A stretch of 64,000 nt of DNA from Chlamydiota bacterium (GCA_013287985.1 JABDCT010000002.1:1-64000); one strand, 5' to 3'. Positions 1 through 8,512 are shown, counted from the first letter of the stretch. Numbers and translations are program-made. Notes: generated by a model not told the origin, from the letters alone.

Positions 1-2
1 AA

Positions 3-701
3 CCGCATAAATCGTTAAAGCCTTTTATCTTGAAAGGTCTGATCACCTGTACCACTTGTGGGTGTGTTGTCACTCCTGAAATCCATAAAGGTCGGTATAT
101 CTATTATAGCTGCACAAATGGCAAAGGGATTTGTAAGCGGACTTATGTGAGAGAAGAGCCTTTAATAGCTTCCCTGTTGGAATATTTTGACAAGATTGCC
201 TTGAATACGGATCAGGTAGATGAAATCACAAATTATTTGAAGGAGATCCATTCTTCCGAATCGGTATTCCATCGTGAGAGTATGCAGTCTTTAAGGAAAG
301 AGCAGGACAAGCTCCAGCAGAGGATTGGGAAAATGTATGATGATAAACTAGATGGATTGATCGACGAAAAGCTTTATTTGGAGAAGGTCAAAGCATACAA
401 GTCTAGACAACTGGAAATCCTAGAGGAGATGAAGCGGCATGAAGTGGCTGATGAGCACTATTATATCACGGCTAATACAGTCCTAAACCTAGCTTCTAGA
501 GCTAGAGAAATCTTTGAGAGTTCTGAAGTGGGTGAAAAACGACAACTTTTGAATTTAGTGTTTCAGAACTTGCAACTGAGAGACGTAAATCTCTCAGTAC
601 AAGTGACTGAACCGTTTAAAACGATGGTGGACTACAAAGACTGTCCAACCAATTGGAGGTGGAGAGAATCGAACTCTATGACAATTTCTAAACTAGATTA
701 A
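3..701 (+). CDS. Large serine recombinase, C-terminal part (cut by left edge)
   Basis: The frame is open to the left edge, so the catalytic resolvase domain lies outside the window. What remains is the end of the recombinase domain (FILKGLITC), a zinc-ribbon with two cysteine pairs (CTTC, then SC...IC) and a long charged coiled coil (codons around 290-460), which is the DNA-binding half of large serine integrases. The last codons run through a 27-base copy of the tmRNA 3' end (651-677), giving a C-terminus reading NWRWRESNS. That means the gene abuts its own probable attachment site. It is the likely integrase of an element placed at ssrA. Family assignment is secure; activity cannot be judged without the N-terminal half. 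Confidence 0.85.
   Translation, partial: PHKSLKPFILKGLITCTTCGCVVTPEIHKGRYIYYSCTNGKGICKRTYVREEPLIASLLEYFDKIALNTDQVDEITNYLKEIHSSESVFHRESMQSLRKEQDKLQQRIGKMYDDKLDGLIDEKLYLEKVKAYKSRQLEILEEMKRHEVADEHYYITANTVLNLASRAREIFESSEVGEKRQLLNLVFQNLQLRDVNLSVQVTEPFKTMVDYKDCPTNWRWRESNSMTISKLD
651..677. repeat. Attachment-site copy of tmRNA 3' end (distal)
   Basis: Twenty-seven bases identical to 3460-3486, which is the T-arm and acceptor end of ssrA plus two or three flanking bases. Identity stops at 678 (a here, c in the intact gene). The copy lies inside the 3' end of the recombinase gene. It fits an att site formed by integration into ssrA. Confidence 0.85.
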
Positions 702-857
702 ACTGGAATAAACAACGCTAAGAATATCAGTGAGTTAAGTGATTTTCAAATGCTATAGCTTATGCTCGTTTTAGCTGCTTTTTGTCAGTCTAGTGCGTAA
801 AATTTGCGTAAATAAAGAGCATCTACACCCCTCTACAAAACTCGATATTTCTCTAAC

Positions 858-1223
858 TTAATCAGATTGCGATTGGTTACAGAGAAATAAGTCTTGAGAT
901 ACTAAAACTCTATTCTTATCCACGGGAAGAAATAGGGCTTGCATTAAAGGAGCCTTCAAGTCCACTGCATATTGAGAAAAATCCTTTATCCCCGCTTGTT
1001 TAAGGAGTGCTTCATCGGTAAAAAATTGACCTGAACATTTTCTTCTTAAGGTCAATTCATAGGCTGCAATCATTTGATTTGCAGTCTGTTAAATATTCTC
1101 CAGAGTATCTTTAGTTAAAATTACAAGGTTAGCCTTGTCTACAGCAAATCTCAACGCAATTGCCTGTCCAATTCCACGACTTCCGCCAGTAATAACTACT
1201 GTTTTTCTTTCTAATTTTGACAT
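858..1223 (-). pseudogene. Short-chain dehydrogenase, internally deleted
   Basis: The start at 1223 opens a Rossmann N-terminus (MSKLERKTVVITGG, then the SRGIG glycine motif) that runs about 44 codons and meets a stop. Immediately after it, in the same frame, comes a C-terminal segment (CSGQFFTDEALLKQAG, then FSQYAVDLKAPLMQALFL) resembling the end of HSDL2/citronellol-dehydrogenase-like SDRs. The central part with the catalytic Ser-Tyr-Lys is missing, roughly 180 residues compared with the usual family length, so the gene should be inactive. It overlaps the next gene by 13 bases, as expected of a former operon with it. The C-terminal piece alone (858-1073) could be mistaken for a separate small gene. 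Confidence 0.75.
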
Positions 1224-2101
1224 AAGACTTTCCTTTTCTCGATAAAAAGCTCTTGAAGAGCGGAATAAGAAACGGCATTTTTTGTTAAGCTTTGATACGT
1301 TCCAAATTTTAAGAGTTCTTGAGAAATCTCTTCTAGCAATCCTAGAGTAGCTCTCATTGCTCCTGATCCCAAGCTAACTCGGGCCACTCCTAGCTTTTCC
1401 AGCTCTTCGATAGGTGGCAGTCCAGGATTAGCTAAAAGATTAAGAGGAGCTTTAATTTCACGTATAAGGCGAGAGATTGACTCTTTGTCATTCACTGCAC
1501 CAAAAACAAAGATAGAATTTACGCCAGCGTCTAAATAAGCATGCGCTCGTCGGATCGTTTCCTCTAAAGCTGCCTCTTTTTCCAATATTCCTAGATACAT
1601 CGCATCCATACGTGCGTTAATCCACAAACGATCTGTTGGAATTTCTTTCCGAATAGCTCGAATTTTAGCCACCTGCTCATCTATTGGAATAAGTGGAGAA
1701 GTCATGCACCCTGTGCCATCCTCTAAATTAATTCCGACAACTCCTAAAGACACTAATTTTTTTATATTTCGCACCAGTTCTTCATTGTCTTTGCCAAACC
1801 CTGCTTCTATGTCTACGGATACTGGAAGTGCTACAACTGAGAGAATTTGCCTCACAGTATCAAGCACTTCTTCTAAAGGGATGTTTTGCCCATCTTGATA
1901 TCCCTTAGAGGCAGCAATGCCTGCACTTGTTGTTCCAATGGCTTGAAAACCCGCTTTTTCAAAAATTCTTGCACTTGCAGCATCCCATGCATTTGCTAAA
2001 ATAAAAGGCTTCTTTTGGTAATGTAACTCAGCGAAAATCTTTGCTTTAGGATGTTTTTCAACCGATTCTCTTTGCATTTCTTGCTCCATTATTTTTTCCA
2101 T
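1211..2101 (-). CDS. Isocitrate lyase/PEP mutase family protein
   Basis: Resembles the PEP mutase/oxaloacetate-decarboxylase branch of the isocitrate lyase superfamily, TIM-barrel enzymes that make or break C-C or C-P bonds in 2-oxoacids. Visible signatures are AELHYQKKPFILANAWDAAS near the N-terminus, the metal-site motif VDIEAGFG and the following INLEDG. I place the start at 2101 (about 296 residues, near the family norm); a longer frame reaches back to 2251 into the end of the LysR gene and would add an atypical N-terminus. An ATG at 2089 is an alternative. It is flanked by a LysR gene and a decayed SDR, all on the same strand inside the ssrA-linked island. The substrate is unknown. Confidence 0.8.
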   Translation of the reverse strand: MEKIMEQEMQRESVEKHPKAKIFAELHYQKKPFILANAWDAASARIFEKAGFQAIGTTSAGIAASKGYQDGQNIPLEEVLDTVRQILSVVALPVSVDIEAGFGKDNEELVRNIKKLVSLGVVGINLEDGTGCMTSPLIPIDEQVAKIRAIRKEIPTDRLWINARMDAMYLGILEKEAALEETIRRAHAYLDAGVNSIFVFGAVNDKESISRLIREIKAPLNLLANPGLPPIEELEKLGVARVSLGSGAMRATLGLLEEISQELLKFGTYQSLTKNAVSYSALQELFIEKRKVLCQN

Positions 2102-2234
2102 ATTTGATCCAATGAAAGTTTCCTCTGCTATCAAACAACTACAAAGTAGCTGTAAAAATAAATAACCCACCCATCTCGACCTCATCCGATACGCTCGATT
2201 CCATTTAAGGCAACAGGCTGTTGCCCAACAAGAT

Positions 2235-3128
2235 TCAAAGGACATATGCACTCTCTTCTTTTAATTTTTCGAGATAAAATTCAATAAAATGACGCACTTT
2301 CGGTTGTAAATATTTTTCCTGAGAGTAGCCTAGATAAATGGGTTGAGTTGACTCTCTGAATTCAGCTAGCATTTCCACAAGAGTCCCAGCAGACAGATAT
2401 TCTGCGGCTTCCAGCTGATGTAGTTTGATAAATCCTAGTCCCTGAAGAGCACAAGAAATCATCATGTTAGTGTCATTTACGCTTAATAAAGGGTTAAGAT
2501 AAATCTGCTGTCCATTGCTAAAGGAAAGCTGCTGGCATGATTGCCTTACCCTATAAGTAATAAAATGATGTCGTGATAAATCTTGCGGATTTTTAGGAAT
2601 CCCATGACGCTCAAAGTAAGAAGGAGAAGCACATAAAGAGAAGTAACCCTGAGAAATTTCCTGCTGCATTATATTTGGCGGCATAGCATGAGCCAGTCCA
2701 AAAAACAGATCGATATCAGACCTAGATAAATCAGAAGTTTGGCCAACAATAGTAAGGTCGATCGTGATTTTAGGATATTTCACAATAAACTCTTGCAAAT
2801 GAGGAATAATCCAGTGATTAGCAAAGTAGCGACTAGAGAGTACGCGCAATGATCCAGATGGCTCAAGTTGTTGAGTATCCATCATCTCATCGAGGTCTCG
2901 TACTTTCCCCATAATTTTTTTACAATGCTCGTAGTAAACGCGACCTATTTCCGTCAGCTCTAAGCGCCTGGTTGTGCGAGACAGTAAGTTCAATTTCAAA
3001 TCATGTTCTAATGCGCTTATTTGCTTGCTGACGGCTGCAGCAGAAAGACCTAACCGTTTGGCTGCTAGAGCCAGACTGTTTGCCTCTACCACTTTTACAA
3101 AAGTCTCTAAATGCTCTAATTTTCCCAT
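2235..3128 (-). CDS. LysR-family transcriptional regulator
   Basis: A 297-residue protein of normal LysR length with the N-terminal winged helix-turn-helix (LETFVKVVEANSLALAAKRL, then SAAAVSKQISALE) and a C-terminal periplasmic-binding-protein-like effector domain (SLRVLSSRYFANHWIIPHLQ onward). It is the first gene of the leftward unit that continues with the PEP mutase-family enzyme and the broken SDR, so it probably controls those genes; the effector is unknown. The leader between this start and the tmRNA terminator is AT-rich. The gene lies within the segment bounded by the two 27-base att copies, so it is probably acquired cargo. Confidence 0.9.
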   Translation of the reverse strand: MGKLEHLETFVKVVEANSLALAAKRLGLSAAAVSKQISALEHDLKLNLLSRTTRRLELTEIGRVYYEHCKKIMGKVRDLDEMMDTQQLEPSGSLRVLSSRYFANHWIIPHLQEFIVKYPKITIDLTIVGQTSDLSRSDIDLFFGLAHAMPPNIMQQEISQGYFSLCASPSYFERHGIPKNPQDLSRHHFITYRVRQSCQQLSFSNGQQIYLNPLLSVNDTNMMISCALQGLGFIKLHQLEAAEYLSAGTLVEMLAEFRESTQPIYLGYSQEKYLQPKVRHFIEFYLEKLKEESAYVL

Positions 3129-3269
3129 TGATTATTGAAAAATAGTGATTAATGAATCGAAATGTTCTCATATTGGTGAATATTTGGCAAGAATAGGGGC
3201 GCGAAAAATCGAAAAATAAGGATGCGCAAGAAATTTTTCTGTGTGAATTTCGCGTGAATTTTGTCTATG

Positions 3270-3294
3270 AAAAAGGCCCAGAAAATTCTGGGCC
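3270..3294 (-). terminator. Intrinsic terminator downstream of ssrA
   Basis: A 20-base perfect palindrome (GGCCCAGAAAATTCTGGGCC on the plus strand, 3275-3294). Read leftwards it is followed by five T residues (3270-3274). Its orientation and position fit termination of ssrA transcription before the LysR gene. Confidence 0.7.
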
Positions 3295-3334
3295 AATTTT
3301 GATTGGAGGTCACCTCCATTTGAAATTGTAACAT

Positions 3335-3444
3335 GCAAAAAGCCCCTGCAGCGGCCCATCTTTCTGACTAGCGCTCCTTGGCCAACCTAGCGGTTGGCCT
3401 GCAGAGCGCTAGCAAAAATCTGGACCCCTGCAGGGGCTTTTTGC
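3335..3444. repeat. Three-tier nested inverted repeat beside the ssrA 3' end
   Basis: Three stems are stacked around one centre. The outer 17-base arms are 3335-3351 and 3428-3444 (GCAAAAAGCCCCTGCAG and its complement), the middle 9-base arms are 3368-3376 and 3404-3412 (CTAGCGCTC), and the inner 8-base arms are 3380-3387 and 3392-3399 (GGCCAACC). The A-run and T-run at the outer ends would let the outer stem act as a bidirectional terminator. Interior length and nesting exceed a plain terminator, so a small palindromic insertion is possible. Confidence 0.75.
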
Positions 3445-3459
3445 TGTGTTAAAATTACA

Positions 3460-3486
3460 AATTGGAGGTGGAGAGAATCGAACTCT
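3460..3486. repeat. Attachment-site copy at intact ssrA (proximal)
   Basis: The same 27 bases as at 651-677, here forming the T-arm and acceptor strand of the intact tmRNA gene. Together the two copies bracket 678-3459. Use of the 3' end of ssrA as an integration site is well known for genomic islands. Confidence 0.85.
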
Positions 3487-3867
3487 CGTCCTTAGCAAAC
3501 TCCCCATACCAGACTACATGCTTATCGCCTCCTATAATACGGCCGGCCCTGCTGGAAGGCGCCCCACTCTGGGACGGTCGGCTCTTTATGATCTCGAACT
3601 CCTGCTCAAAGAGCGAAAGAGACAAGGTTCATACCAGGGTCGATTACAGTGGTTACTAGAACTCCTGGTCAGGTTCTAGGCCACCGAGCTACTTAAACCG
3701 TTAAGCTTAAGCAACGTTCTCGAGTGCAACTTCCTCGAAAGAAGGCTGCACTAAAGTAACAACTTTTTGGTTGTCATTTATGGTTTTACCAGATGATTAA
3801 GGAGGCCAACTGATATCCTCCGCATGCCTGAGATGCTTTATTTCTAAGTCGAAACCTTTACACCCCC
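3463..3867 (-). ncRNA. ssrA: tmRNA (trans-translation RNA)
   Basis: Read on the minus strand, the RNA starts GGGGGUGUAAAGGUUUCGAC, the typical tmRNA 5' end, and finishes with a T-arm (GAGAGUUCGAUUCUC) and acceptor CACCUCC plus A. The first seven bases pair with the last seven before the discriminator (one G-U pair), so both ends are fixed, giving about 405 nt. A tag frame ends at the TAA at 3707-3709 with residues EEVALENVA; its open frame extends back at least to the AAT codon at 3776-3778. I see no alanine resume codon just before it, so the resume position is uncertain. CCA is not encoded. The RNA rescues stalled ribosomes together with SmpB. Its 3' end is the island integration site. Confidence 0.93.
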
Positions 3868-3873
3868 ATACGT

Positions 3874-3902
3874 ATTGTATCAAATTCCAATTTTTTCAGC
3901 AA
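3874..3902 (-). promoter_or_regulatory. Sigma-66/70-type promoter of ssrA
   Basis: On the minus strand TTGCTG (3897-3902) and TACAAT (3874-3879) are separated by exactly 17 bases. The -10 box ends six bases before the mapped tmRNA 5' end at 3867. The spacing and the known RNA end make this convincing. Confidence 0.75.
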
Positions 3903-3926
3903 CTTTTGTAAAGTCTTTAGTTTCAA

Positions 3927-3955
3927 TTGGCTTTTAAAAGGATTTATTGTATCAT
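3927..3955 (+). promoter_or_regulatory. Divergent promoter for the 3981 gene
   Basis: TTGGCT (3927-3932) and TATCAT (3950-3955) lie 17 bases apart. They are followed by an AAAGGAGT ribosome site (3963-3970) and the start codon at 3981. The site is back to back with the ssrA promoter. Confidence 0.55.
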
Positions 3956-3980
3956 ATTCACAAAAGGAGTCAAGGTTATT

Positions 3981-4745
3981 ATGGCAACAGGTGTTTTTGT
4001 AGGCGATCCGCATGCAGCAATGGCGCCCTTCTTTATTTCCATGAAAGAGGTTGTCAGGGAATATCTCCCGCAATCCTCAGATGAGATCTCTATGCTGCTC
4101 GATTCTACCGGGCTAGTACATCTCACTCTCACCTCCTTGAAAAACCTCGCTTATATCGGCGCAGCGAGCACTTTAGGCATTAATGATCCTGCCCATTTTC
4201 TCAGCGCACGCGTCGACTATTTGGAAACAGCTATTGTCGGTCTTGCGAGCCTTATCCACAACGTAGTGATGGGTATTCTATATACACTGCTTGTCGGTGT
4301 TACCCTTGGCCTTTGCCAAAGTTTCAACTATGGATTCTATAAGCATTGGTTTCACACTGCTTATGCGGCTGCAGCGCTGGTTTCAGGGCTTATTGGAGCA
4401 GCTGTTCCCACTTTTGGCGCTGCTGCCAATGCGGGTCTTCTCTGGTTTTCCGGAGCGCGCCTCTATGCGAAATATGAGCAGGATATTGCTCCTCACGAAG
4501 AAAAAATCATCCAAAAAGTGCGTCAGGTTTGCGTCCAACACCATGACTCTTTTGCTCTAGTTATTCAGCACTGGACCAAGTCGCTGAATTTTGATCGTCT
4601 GAACAATATCGAACCTGCAATTAGGGGGTTTGAAGATGATTTGGGCAAAACGAAAAAAATCATCGATCTCAAAGGGCCGATCAAAACCTTTGTCAATAAG
4701 TTGACCACTTTGAATCGCGGCGGTAGCACGCCCTATAAAAAGTAA
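3981..4745 (+). CDS. Hypothetical membrane protein
   Basis: A 254-residue protein starting at the ATG that follows AAAGGAGT by ten bases; an upstream in-frame ATG at 3927 lies inside the promoter and is unlikely. Two strongly hydrophobic stretches are seen, at about residues 83-112 and 126-157, with a soluble N-terminal part and a charged C-terminal helix of about 95 residues (LYAKYEQDIAPHEEKIIQKV onward). This suggests a bilobed hydrophobic anchor with a cytosolic or lumenal tail, a form also seen in chlamydial inclusion-membrane proteins, but nothing specific proves that. I do not recognise the family. ileS follows 43 bases downstream and may be co-transcribed. Confidence 0.75.
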   Translation: MATGVFVGDPHAAMAPFFISMKEVVREYLPQSSDEISMLLDSTGLVHLTLTSLKNLAYIGAASTLGINDPAHFLSARVDYLETAIVGLASLIHNVVMGILYTLLVGVTLGLCQSFNYGFYKHWFHTAYAAAALVSGLIGAAVPTFGAAANAGLLWFSGARLYAKYEQDIAPHEEKIIQKVRQVCVQHHDSFALVIQHWTKSLNFDRLNNIEPAIRGFEDDLGKTKKIIDLKGPIKTFVNKLTTLNRGGSTPYKK

Positions 4746-4788
4746 TAATCTTGAATTTTAGCTCATTTTAGGCTAGATTTATCCCACT

Positions 4789-7700
4789 ATGTTTACATTC
4801 GAGCAAGGGGAGAGCTTTCCCAAAAGAGAGCAGCGCGTTCTAAATTTCTGGCAAATGGAGCAGATTTTTGCAAAATCGCTCTTCAACCGCCGCGAGGCGC
4901 CGCTTTTTTCTACTTACGACGGTCCTCCTTTTGCAACGGGACTTCCCCACTATGGACACCTACTCGCCGGTACGATCAAAGACGTCATCCCGCGCTACAA
5001 GACGATGCAGGGTTTCCGCGTTCCCCGCCGATTTGGGTGGGACTGTCACGGCCTCCCTGTAGAAAATGAGATTGAGAAGGCGCAGGAGCTCTCTGGAGCG
5101 CCCGCTATCGAAGCTTTCGGCGTCGCACGCTTTAATGAGGAGTGCCGCAGCATCGTGCTCCGCTACACCGAAGAGTGGAAATCCACCGTTCAGCGCATGG
5201 GCCGCTGGGTCGATTTTGACGAGACCTTCCGCACTATGGATCCGACCTTTATGGAGTCCGTCTGGTGGGTCTTTTCGCAGCTGTATGCGAAGGGCCTTGT
5301 CTATGAAGGCTTCAAAGTGATGCCCTTCTCTGCAAAGCTCGGCACGCCGATCTCCAATTTCGAAGCCAATCTCAACTACCGCGATGTCGATGATCCTTCC
5401 GTTACGCTGTCTTTTGCTGTGGAAGGCGCCCCCCACACTTATTTCCTCGCGTGGACAACTACCCCGTGGTCGCTCACTTCCAATTTGGCGCTCGCAGTCG
5501 GTCCGCAGATCGAGTATGTCAAGGTGCGAGACAAGAAGAGCGGCAAGTTCTACATTCTAGCGAAAGCATGTCTGGCAAATTACTTTAAAGAGGAGTTTGA
5601 GGTTGTCGATAGCTTCCTCGGAGAGACTCTGCTTGGGCGTCGCTACGAGCCGCTCATGCCCTATTTCGCCCAGAGAAAGCAGGCGAATGCGTTCCGCGTC
5701 CTAGTCGAAGATTTTGTCGAGACGGGGGAGGGGACGGGCATTGTTTCTATCGCACCGGCCTTTGGTGAGGTCGATTTTTATGCGTGCGCACGCGCGGGAA
5801 TCGAAATCGTGTGCCCCGTCGACCAGAATGGCCAATTCACCTCTGAGGTTCCCGAATACGAGGGACTTTTTGTTAAAGACGCCGAAAAAGAGATCATCCG
5901 CCGTTTGAAGAGCGAGGGCAAGATGTTTGCGCATACGCAGATCCGCCACCGCTATCCCTTCTGCTGGCGCTCCGACACGCCGCTGATTTACCGCGCTGTG
6001 CGCACCTGGTTTGTGGCGGTTGAAAAACTCAAAGATCAGATGATTGCGCTTAACCAGGAGATCCACTGGGTGCCCGGTCACATCAAAGACGGGCGTTTTG
6101 GCAAGTGGCTTGAGGGAGCGCGCGACTGGGCGATTTCCCGCAATCGCCACTGGGGCACCCCTATACCGCTCTGGCGCAGCCAAGATGGAGAAATTATCGT
6201 CATCGGCAGCGTCGCAGAACTGGAGAAGCGCACCGGCAAAAAAGTAACTGACCTGCACCGCCACTTCATCGACGACCTGACTTTTGAAGAGAATGGCAAG
6301 GTCTTCAAGCGCATTCCGGAGATCTTCGACTGCTGGTTTGAGTCGGGCTCTATGCCCTATGCCCAGAACCACTATCCCTTCGAAAATCGCGATATGACGA
6401 TGGAGGCCTTCCCTGCTGACTTCATCGCTGAAGGGATCGATCAGACGCGCTGCTGGTTTTACACGCTTCTGGTGCTGTCTACAGCTCTTTTCAATAAACC
6501 TGCTTACAAGAATGTGATCGTCAACGGGATTATTCTCGCGTCTGATGGCACCAAAATGTCCAAGCGACTCAAAAACTACCCCGAGCCGCAAAAAGTGATC
6601 GATGAGTATGGCGCTGATGCGATCCGCCTCTTTTTGCTCAGCAGCCCTGCCGTGAATGCAGACGACATGCTCTTTTCCGAGTCTGGAGTAGAACTGGTGC
6701 TGCGCCAGGTGCTGATCCCATTCTGGAACTCATTTGTCTTCCTATCGACTTACGCATCTATCTACAAATGGCATCCGAAAGAAGAAGAGCCCAGGGCAGA
6801 TATCGACCGCTGGCTCCACTCCAAGCTGCAGAAGCTGATCCACGAAGTGACGAGTGCAATGGACCGCTACGAGCTGAGTGAAGCGGTAGGGCCCTTTGTC
6901 GGTTTTATCGACCAGCTCACCAACTGGTACATCCGCAGATGCCGCTCGCGCTTCTGGTCAGATGAGGAAAGCCCAGACAGAAGGGAGGCGTTCTCCACGC
7001 TCTATACTGTGCTCCTCACGCTAAGCAAGGTCGCGGCGCCGTTCATCCCATTCTTAAGCGAAGCGATCTATAGAGAGATGCGCACCAAATCTGACCCGGA
7101 ATCCGTGCATATTTGCGACTTTCCTCTCTACAACAGCGCCCTGCGCGATGAGACGCTCGAACTCCAGATGGAGCTCGTACAGCTCGTCGTGAGCATGGGT
7201 CATGCCCTGCGCAAGGAGAATCGTCTGAAAGTGCGTCAGCCATTGCGCAAAGCCCACATCGTCTGTGCAGACGAAGAGAAGCTGGGAGCTCTGCGCCAGC
7301 AGGCTCAGTTGATCGCCGACGAGCTTAACGTCCATGAGATCGACTTTTCGAGTGATGAGACGGGAGTGGTGGTTCTTTCGAGCAAACCCAACTTCCGCCT
7401 TCTCGGCAAGAAAGTGGGCTCCAAGATGCGCCCTGTCCAGGAGAAGATCCAGAAATTTGGCCAGAAAGAGATGAATACGCTTCTCGATGGCAAAACCGTT
7501 ACGATAGAAGTCGAAGGCGAGCAGATCGAGCTAACATCTGAGGATGTGGAAGTCCAGCGCCAAGTCGTTGAAGGCCTTGTGGCCGCAACGTCCCATGGCG
7601 TGGCACTAGCCCTCGATACTGCCCTAGACGAAGAACTTCTTACGGAAGGACTCGTCCGCGAGCTGATCAACAAGATCAACACCATGCGCCGTGAAGGGGG

Positions 7701-7890
7701 CTTTGCCGTCACCGACCGTATCGCCGTCAAAATACAGACAGGTGAGCGCGTCCGCCTAGCCTTTGAAGCAAGCCGTGAGATGATCTGTCACGAAGTCCTG
7801 GCTACAGAAGTGCTCTTCACTGAGTGTCAGGGAACGGAGTGGGATCTCAATGGCGAACAAGCCATTATATCTATTGCGGTGGTAGTTTAA
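4789..7890 (+). CDS. ileS: Isoleucyl-tRNA synthetase
   Basis: Charges tRNA-Ile in the cytosol. The 1033-residue class I synthetase shows the HIGH-type signature GLPHYGH (H54-Y-G-H57) and the KMSKS-type signature KMSKR (589-593) in the context DGTKMSKRLKNYP. It also has the CP1 editing insertion (around residues 190-390) and a long C-terminal anticodon-binding region. The length and the PHYGH/KMSKRLKNYP wording are typical of the eukaryote-like IleRS type found in chlamydiae, a type often less sensitive to mupirocin than the usual bacterial enzyme (family knowledge, not shown here). It lies 43 bases after a membrane protein gene. Its last 20 bases overlap the convergent carbonic anhydrase gene. 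Codon use is visibly more GC-rich than in the island to the left. Confidence 0.97.
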   Translation: MFTFEQGESFPKREQRVLNFWQMEQIFAKSLFNRREAPLFSTYDGPPFATGLPHYGHLLAGTIKDVIPRYKTMQGFRVPRRFGWDCHGLPVENEIEKAQELSGAPAIEAFGVARFNEECRSIVLRYTEEWKSTVQRMGRWVDFDETFRTMDPTFMESVWWVFSQLYAKGLVYEGFKVMPFSAKLGTPISNFEANLNYRDVDDPSVTLSFAVEGAPHTYFLAWTTTPWSLTSNLALAVGPQIEYVKVRDKKSGKFYILAKACLANYFKEEFEVVDSFLGETLLGRRYEPLMPYFAQRKQANAFRVLVEDFVETGEGTGIVSIAPAFGEVDFYACARAGIEIVCPVDQNGQFTSEVPEYEGLFVKDAEKEIIRRLKSEGKMFAHTQIRHRYPFCWRSDTPLIYRAVRTWFVAVEKLKDQMIALNQEIHWVPGHIKDGRFGKWLEGARDWAISRNRHWGTPIPLWRSQDGEIIVIGSVAELEKRTGKKVTDLHRHFIDDLTFEENGKVFKRIPEIFDCWFESGSMPYAQNHYPFENRDMTMEAFPADFIAEGIDQTRCWFYTLLVLSTALFNKPAYKNVIVNGIILASDGTKMSKRLKNYPEPQKVIDEYGADAIRLFLLSSPAVNADDMLFSESGVELVLRQVLIPFWNSFVFLSTYASIYKWHPKEEEPRADIDRWLHSKLQKLIHEVTSAMDRYELSEAVGPFVGFIDQLTNWYIRRCRSRFWSDEESPDRREAFSTLYTVLLTLSKVAAPFIPFLSEAIYREMRTKSDPESVHICDFPLYNSALRDETLELQMELVQLVVSMGHALRKENRLKVRQPLRKAHIVCADEEKLGALRQQAQLIADELNVHEIDFSSDETGVVVLSSKPNFRLLGKKVGSKMRPVQEKIQKFGQKEMNTLLDGKTVTIEVEGEQIELTSEDVEVQRQVVEGLVAATSHGVALALDTALDEELLTEGLVRELINKINTMRREGGFAVTDRIAVKIQTGERVRLAFEASREMICHEVLATEVLFTECQGTEWDLNGEQAIISIAVVV

Positions 7891-8512
7891 TGCGGTAAAC
7901 GCTGTCGACCTGGTCAACGCCGGAAATGCAGCAGTCGAGGTCTTTGAGCTTTCCCGTCCGAATATCATAGATCCAGCCGTGCACAAAAAGCGGCTGTTTG
8001 CGCTCCCACGCGCCCTGCACAATGGTTGTATGGCAGATGTTTAGCACCTGCTGGGTGACATTGAGTTCTACCAGCCTGTCATAGCGCTCTTGCTCATCCT
8101 CTATACCTTCTAGCTCATTTTTGGATTGAGCGTAGACATCGCGGATGTTGCGCAGCCAATTGTCGACAAGGCCCAGCTGGTGGTCTTCCATGGCAGCTTT
8201 TACCCCGCCGCAGCCGTAGTGGCCGCAGACGATCACGTGCCGGATCTTAAGAAGGTCGATCGCGTATTCTAATACGGATAGAGAATTGATGTCGGTATGG
8301 GGGAAGAGATTGGCAACGTTGCGATGGACAAACACCCGCCCGGGGTCTAGGCCAACGATCTCGTTGGCAGGGACGCGGCTATCGGAGCAGCCGATCCAGA
8401 GAAATTCGGGGAGTTGCTGACCAGTCATTCGACTAAAAAACTCGGGATCGTCAGCAGTCCTGCTTCTCACCCACTCTGCGTTGTTTTCAAAAAGTATCTT
8501 AAGCGCCTTCAT
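7871..8512 (-). CDS. can: Beta-class carbonic anhydrase
   Basis: Interconverts CO2 and bicarbonate. The 213-residue protein has the beta-class zinc site: C42 and D44-R46 in GCSDSR, then H98 and C101 in CGHYGCGG, and the family motif VHRNVANL. Length is normal for Can/CynT-type enzymes. The start at 8512 follows GAGGAT. It is convergent with ileS, overlapping by 20 bases, and appears to be a single-gene unit. In an intracellular bacterium it would supply bicarbonate for carboxylations and pH control. Confidence 0.95.
   Translation of the reverse strand: MKALKILFENNAEWVRSRTADDPEFFSRMTGQQLPEFLWIGCSDSRVPANEIVGLDPGRVFVHRNVANLFPHTDINSLSVLEYAIDLLKIRHVIVCGHYGCGGVKAAMEDHQLGLVDNWLRNIRDVYAQSKNELEGIEDEQERYDRLVELNVTQQVLNICHTTIVQGAWERKQPLFVHGWIYDIRTGKLKDLDCCISGVDQVDSVYRIKLPPQ

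Noticed and set aside
651-677. A tRNA-like 3' end suggesting a tRNA gene
   Set aside because: Only the T-arm and acceptor strand are present; it is an att copy of the tmRNA end.
1-3486. Prophage
   Set aside because: A recombinase and att copies are present but no capsid, tail, lysis or replication genes; a small integrative island is the better reading.
3446-3679. Open frames on the plus strand (77 and 65 codons) over this stretch
   Set aside because: They are antisense to the 3' half of the structurally supported tmRNA gene.
5701-6591. 296-codon open frame on the minus strand
   Set aside because: Lies wholly inside ileS, whose catalytic motifs are on the other strand; composition is that of a GC-rich shadow frame.
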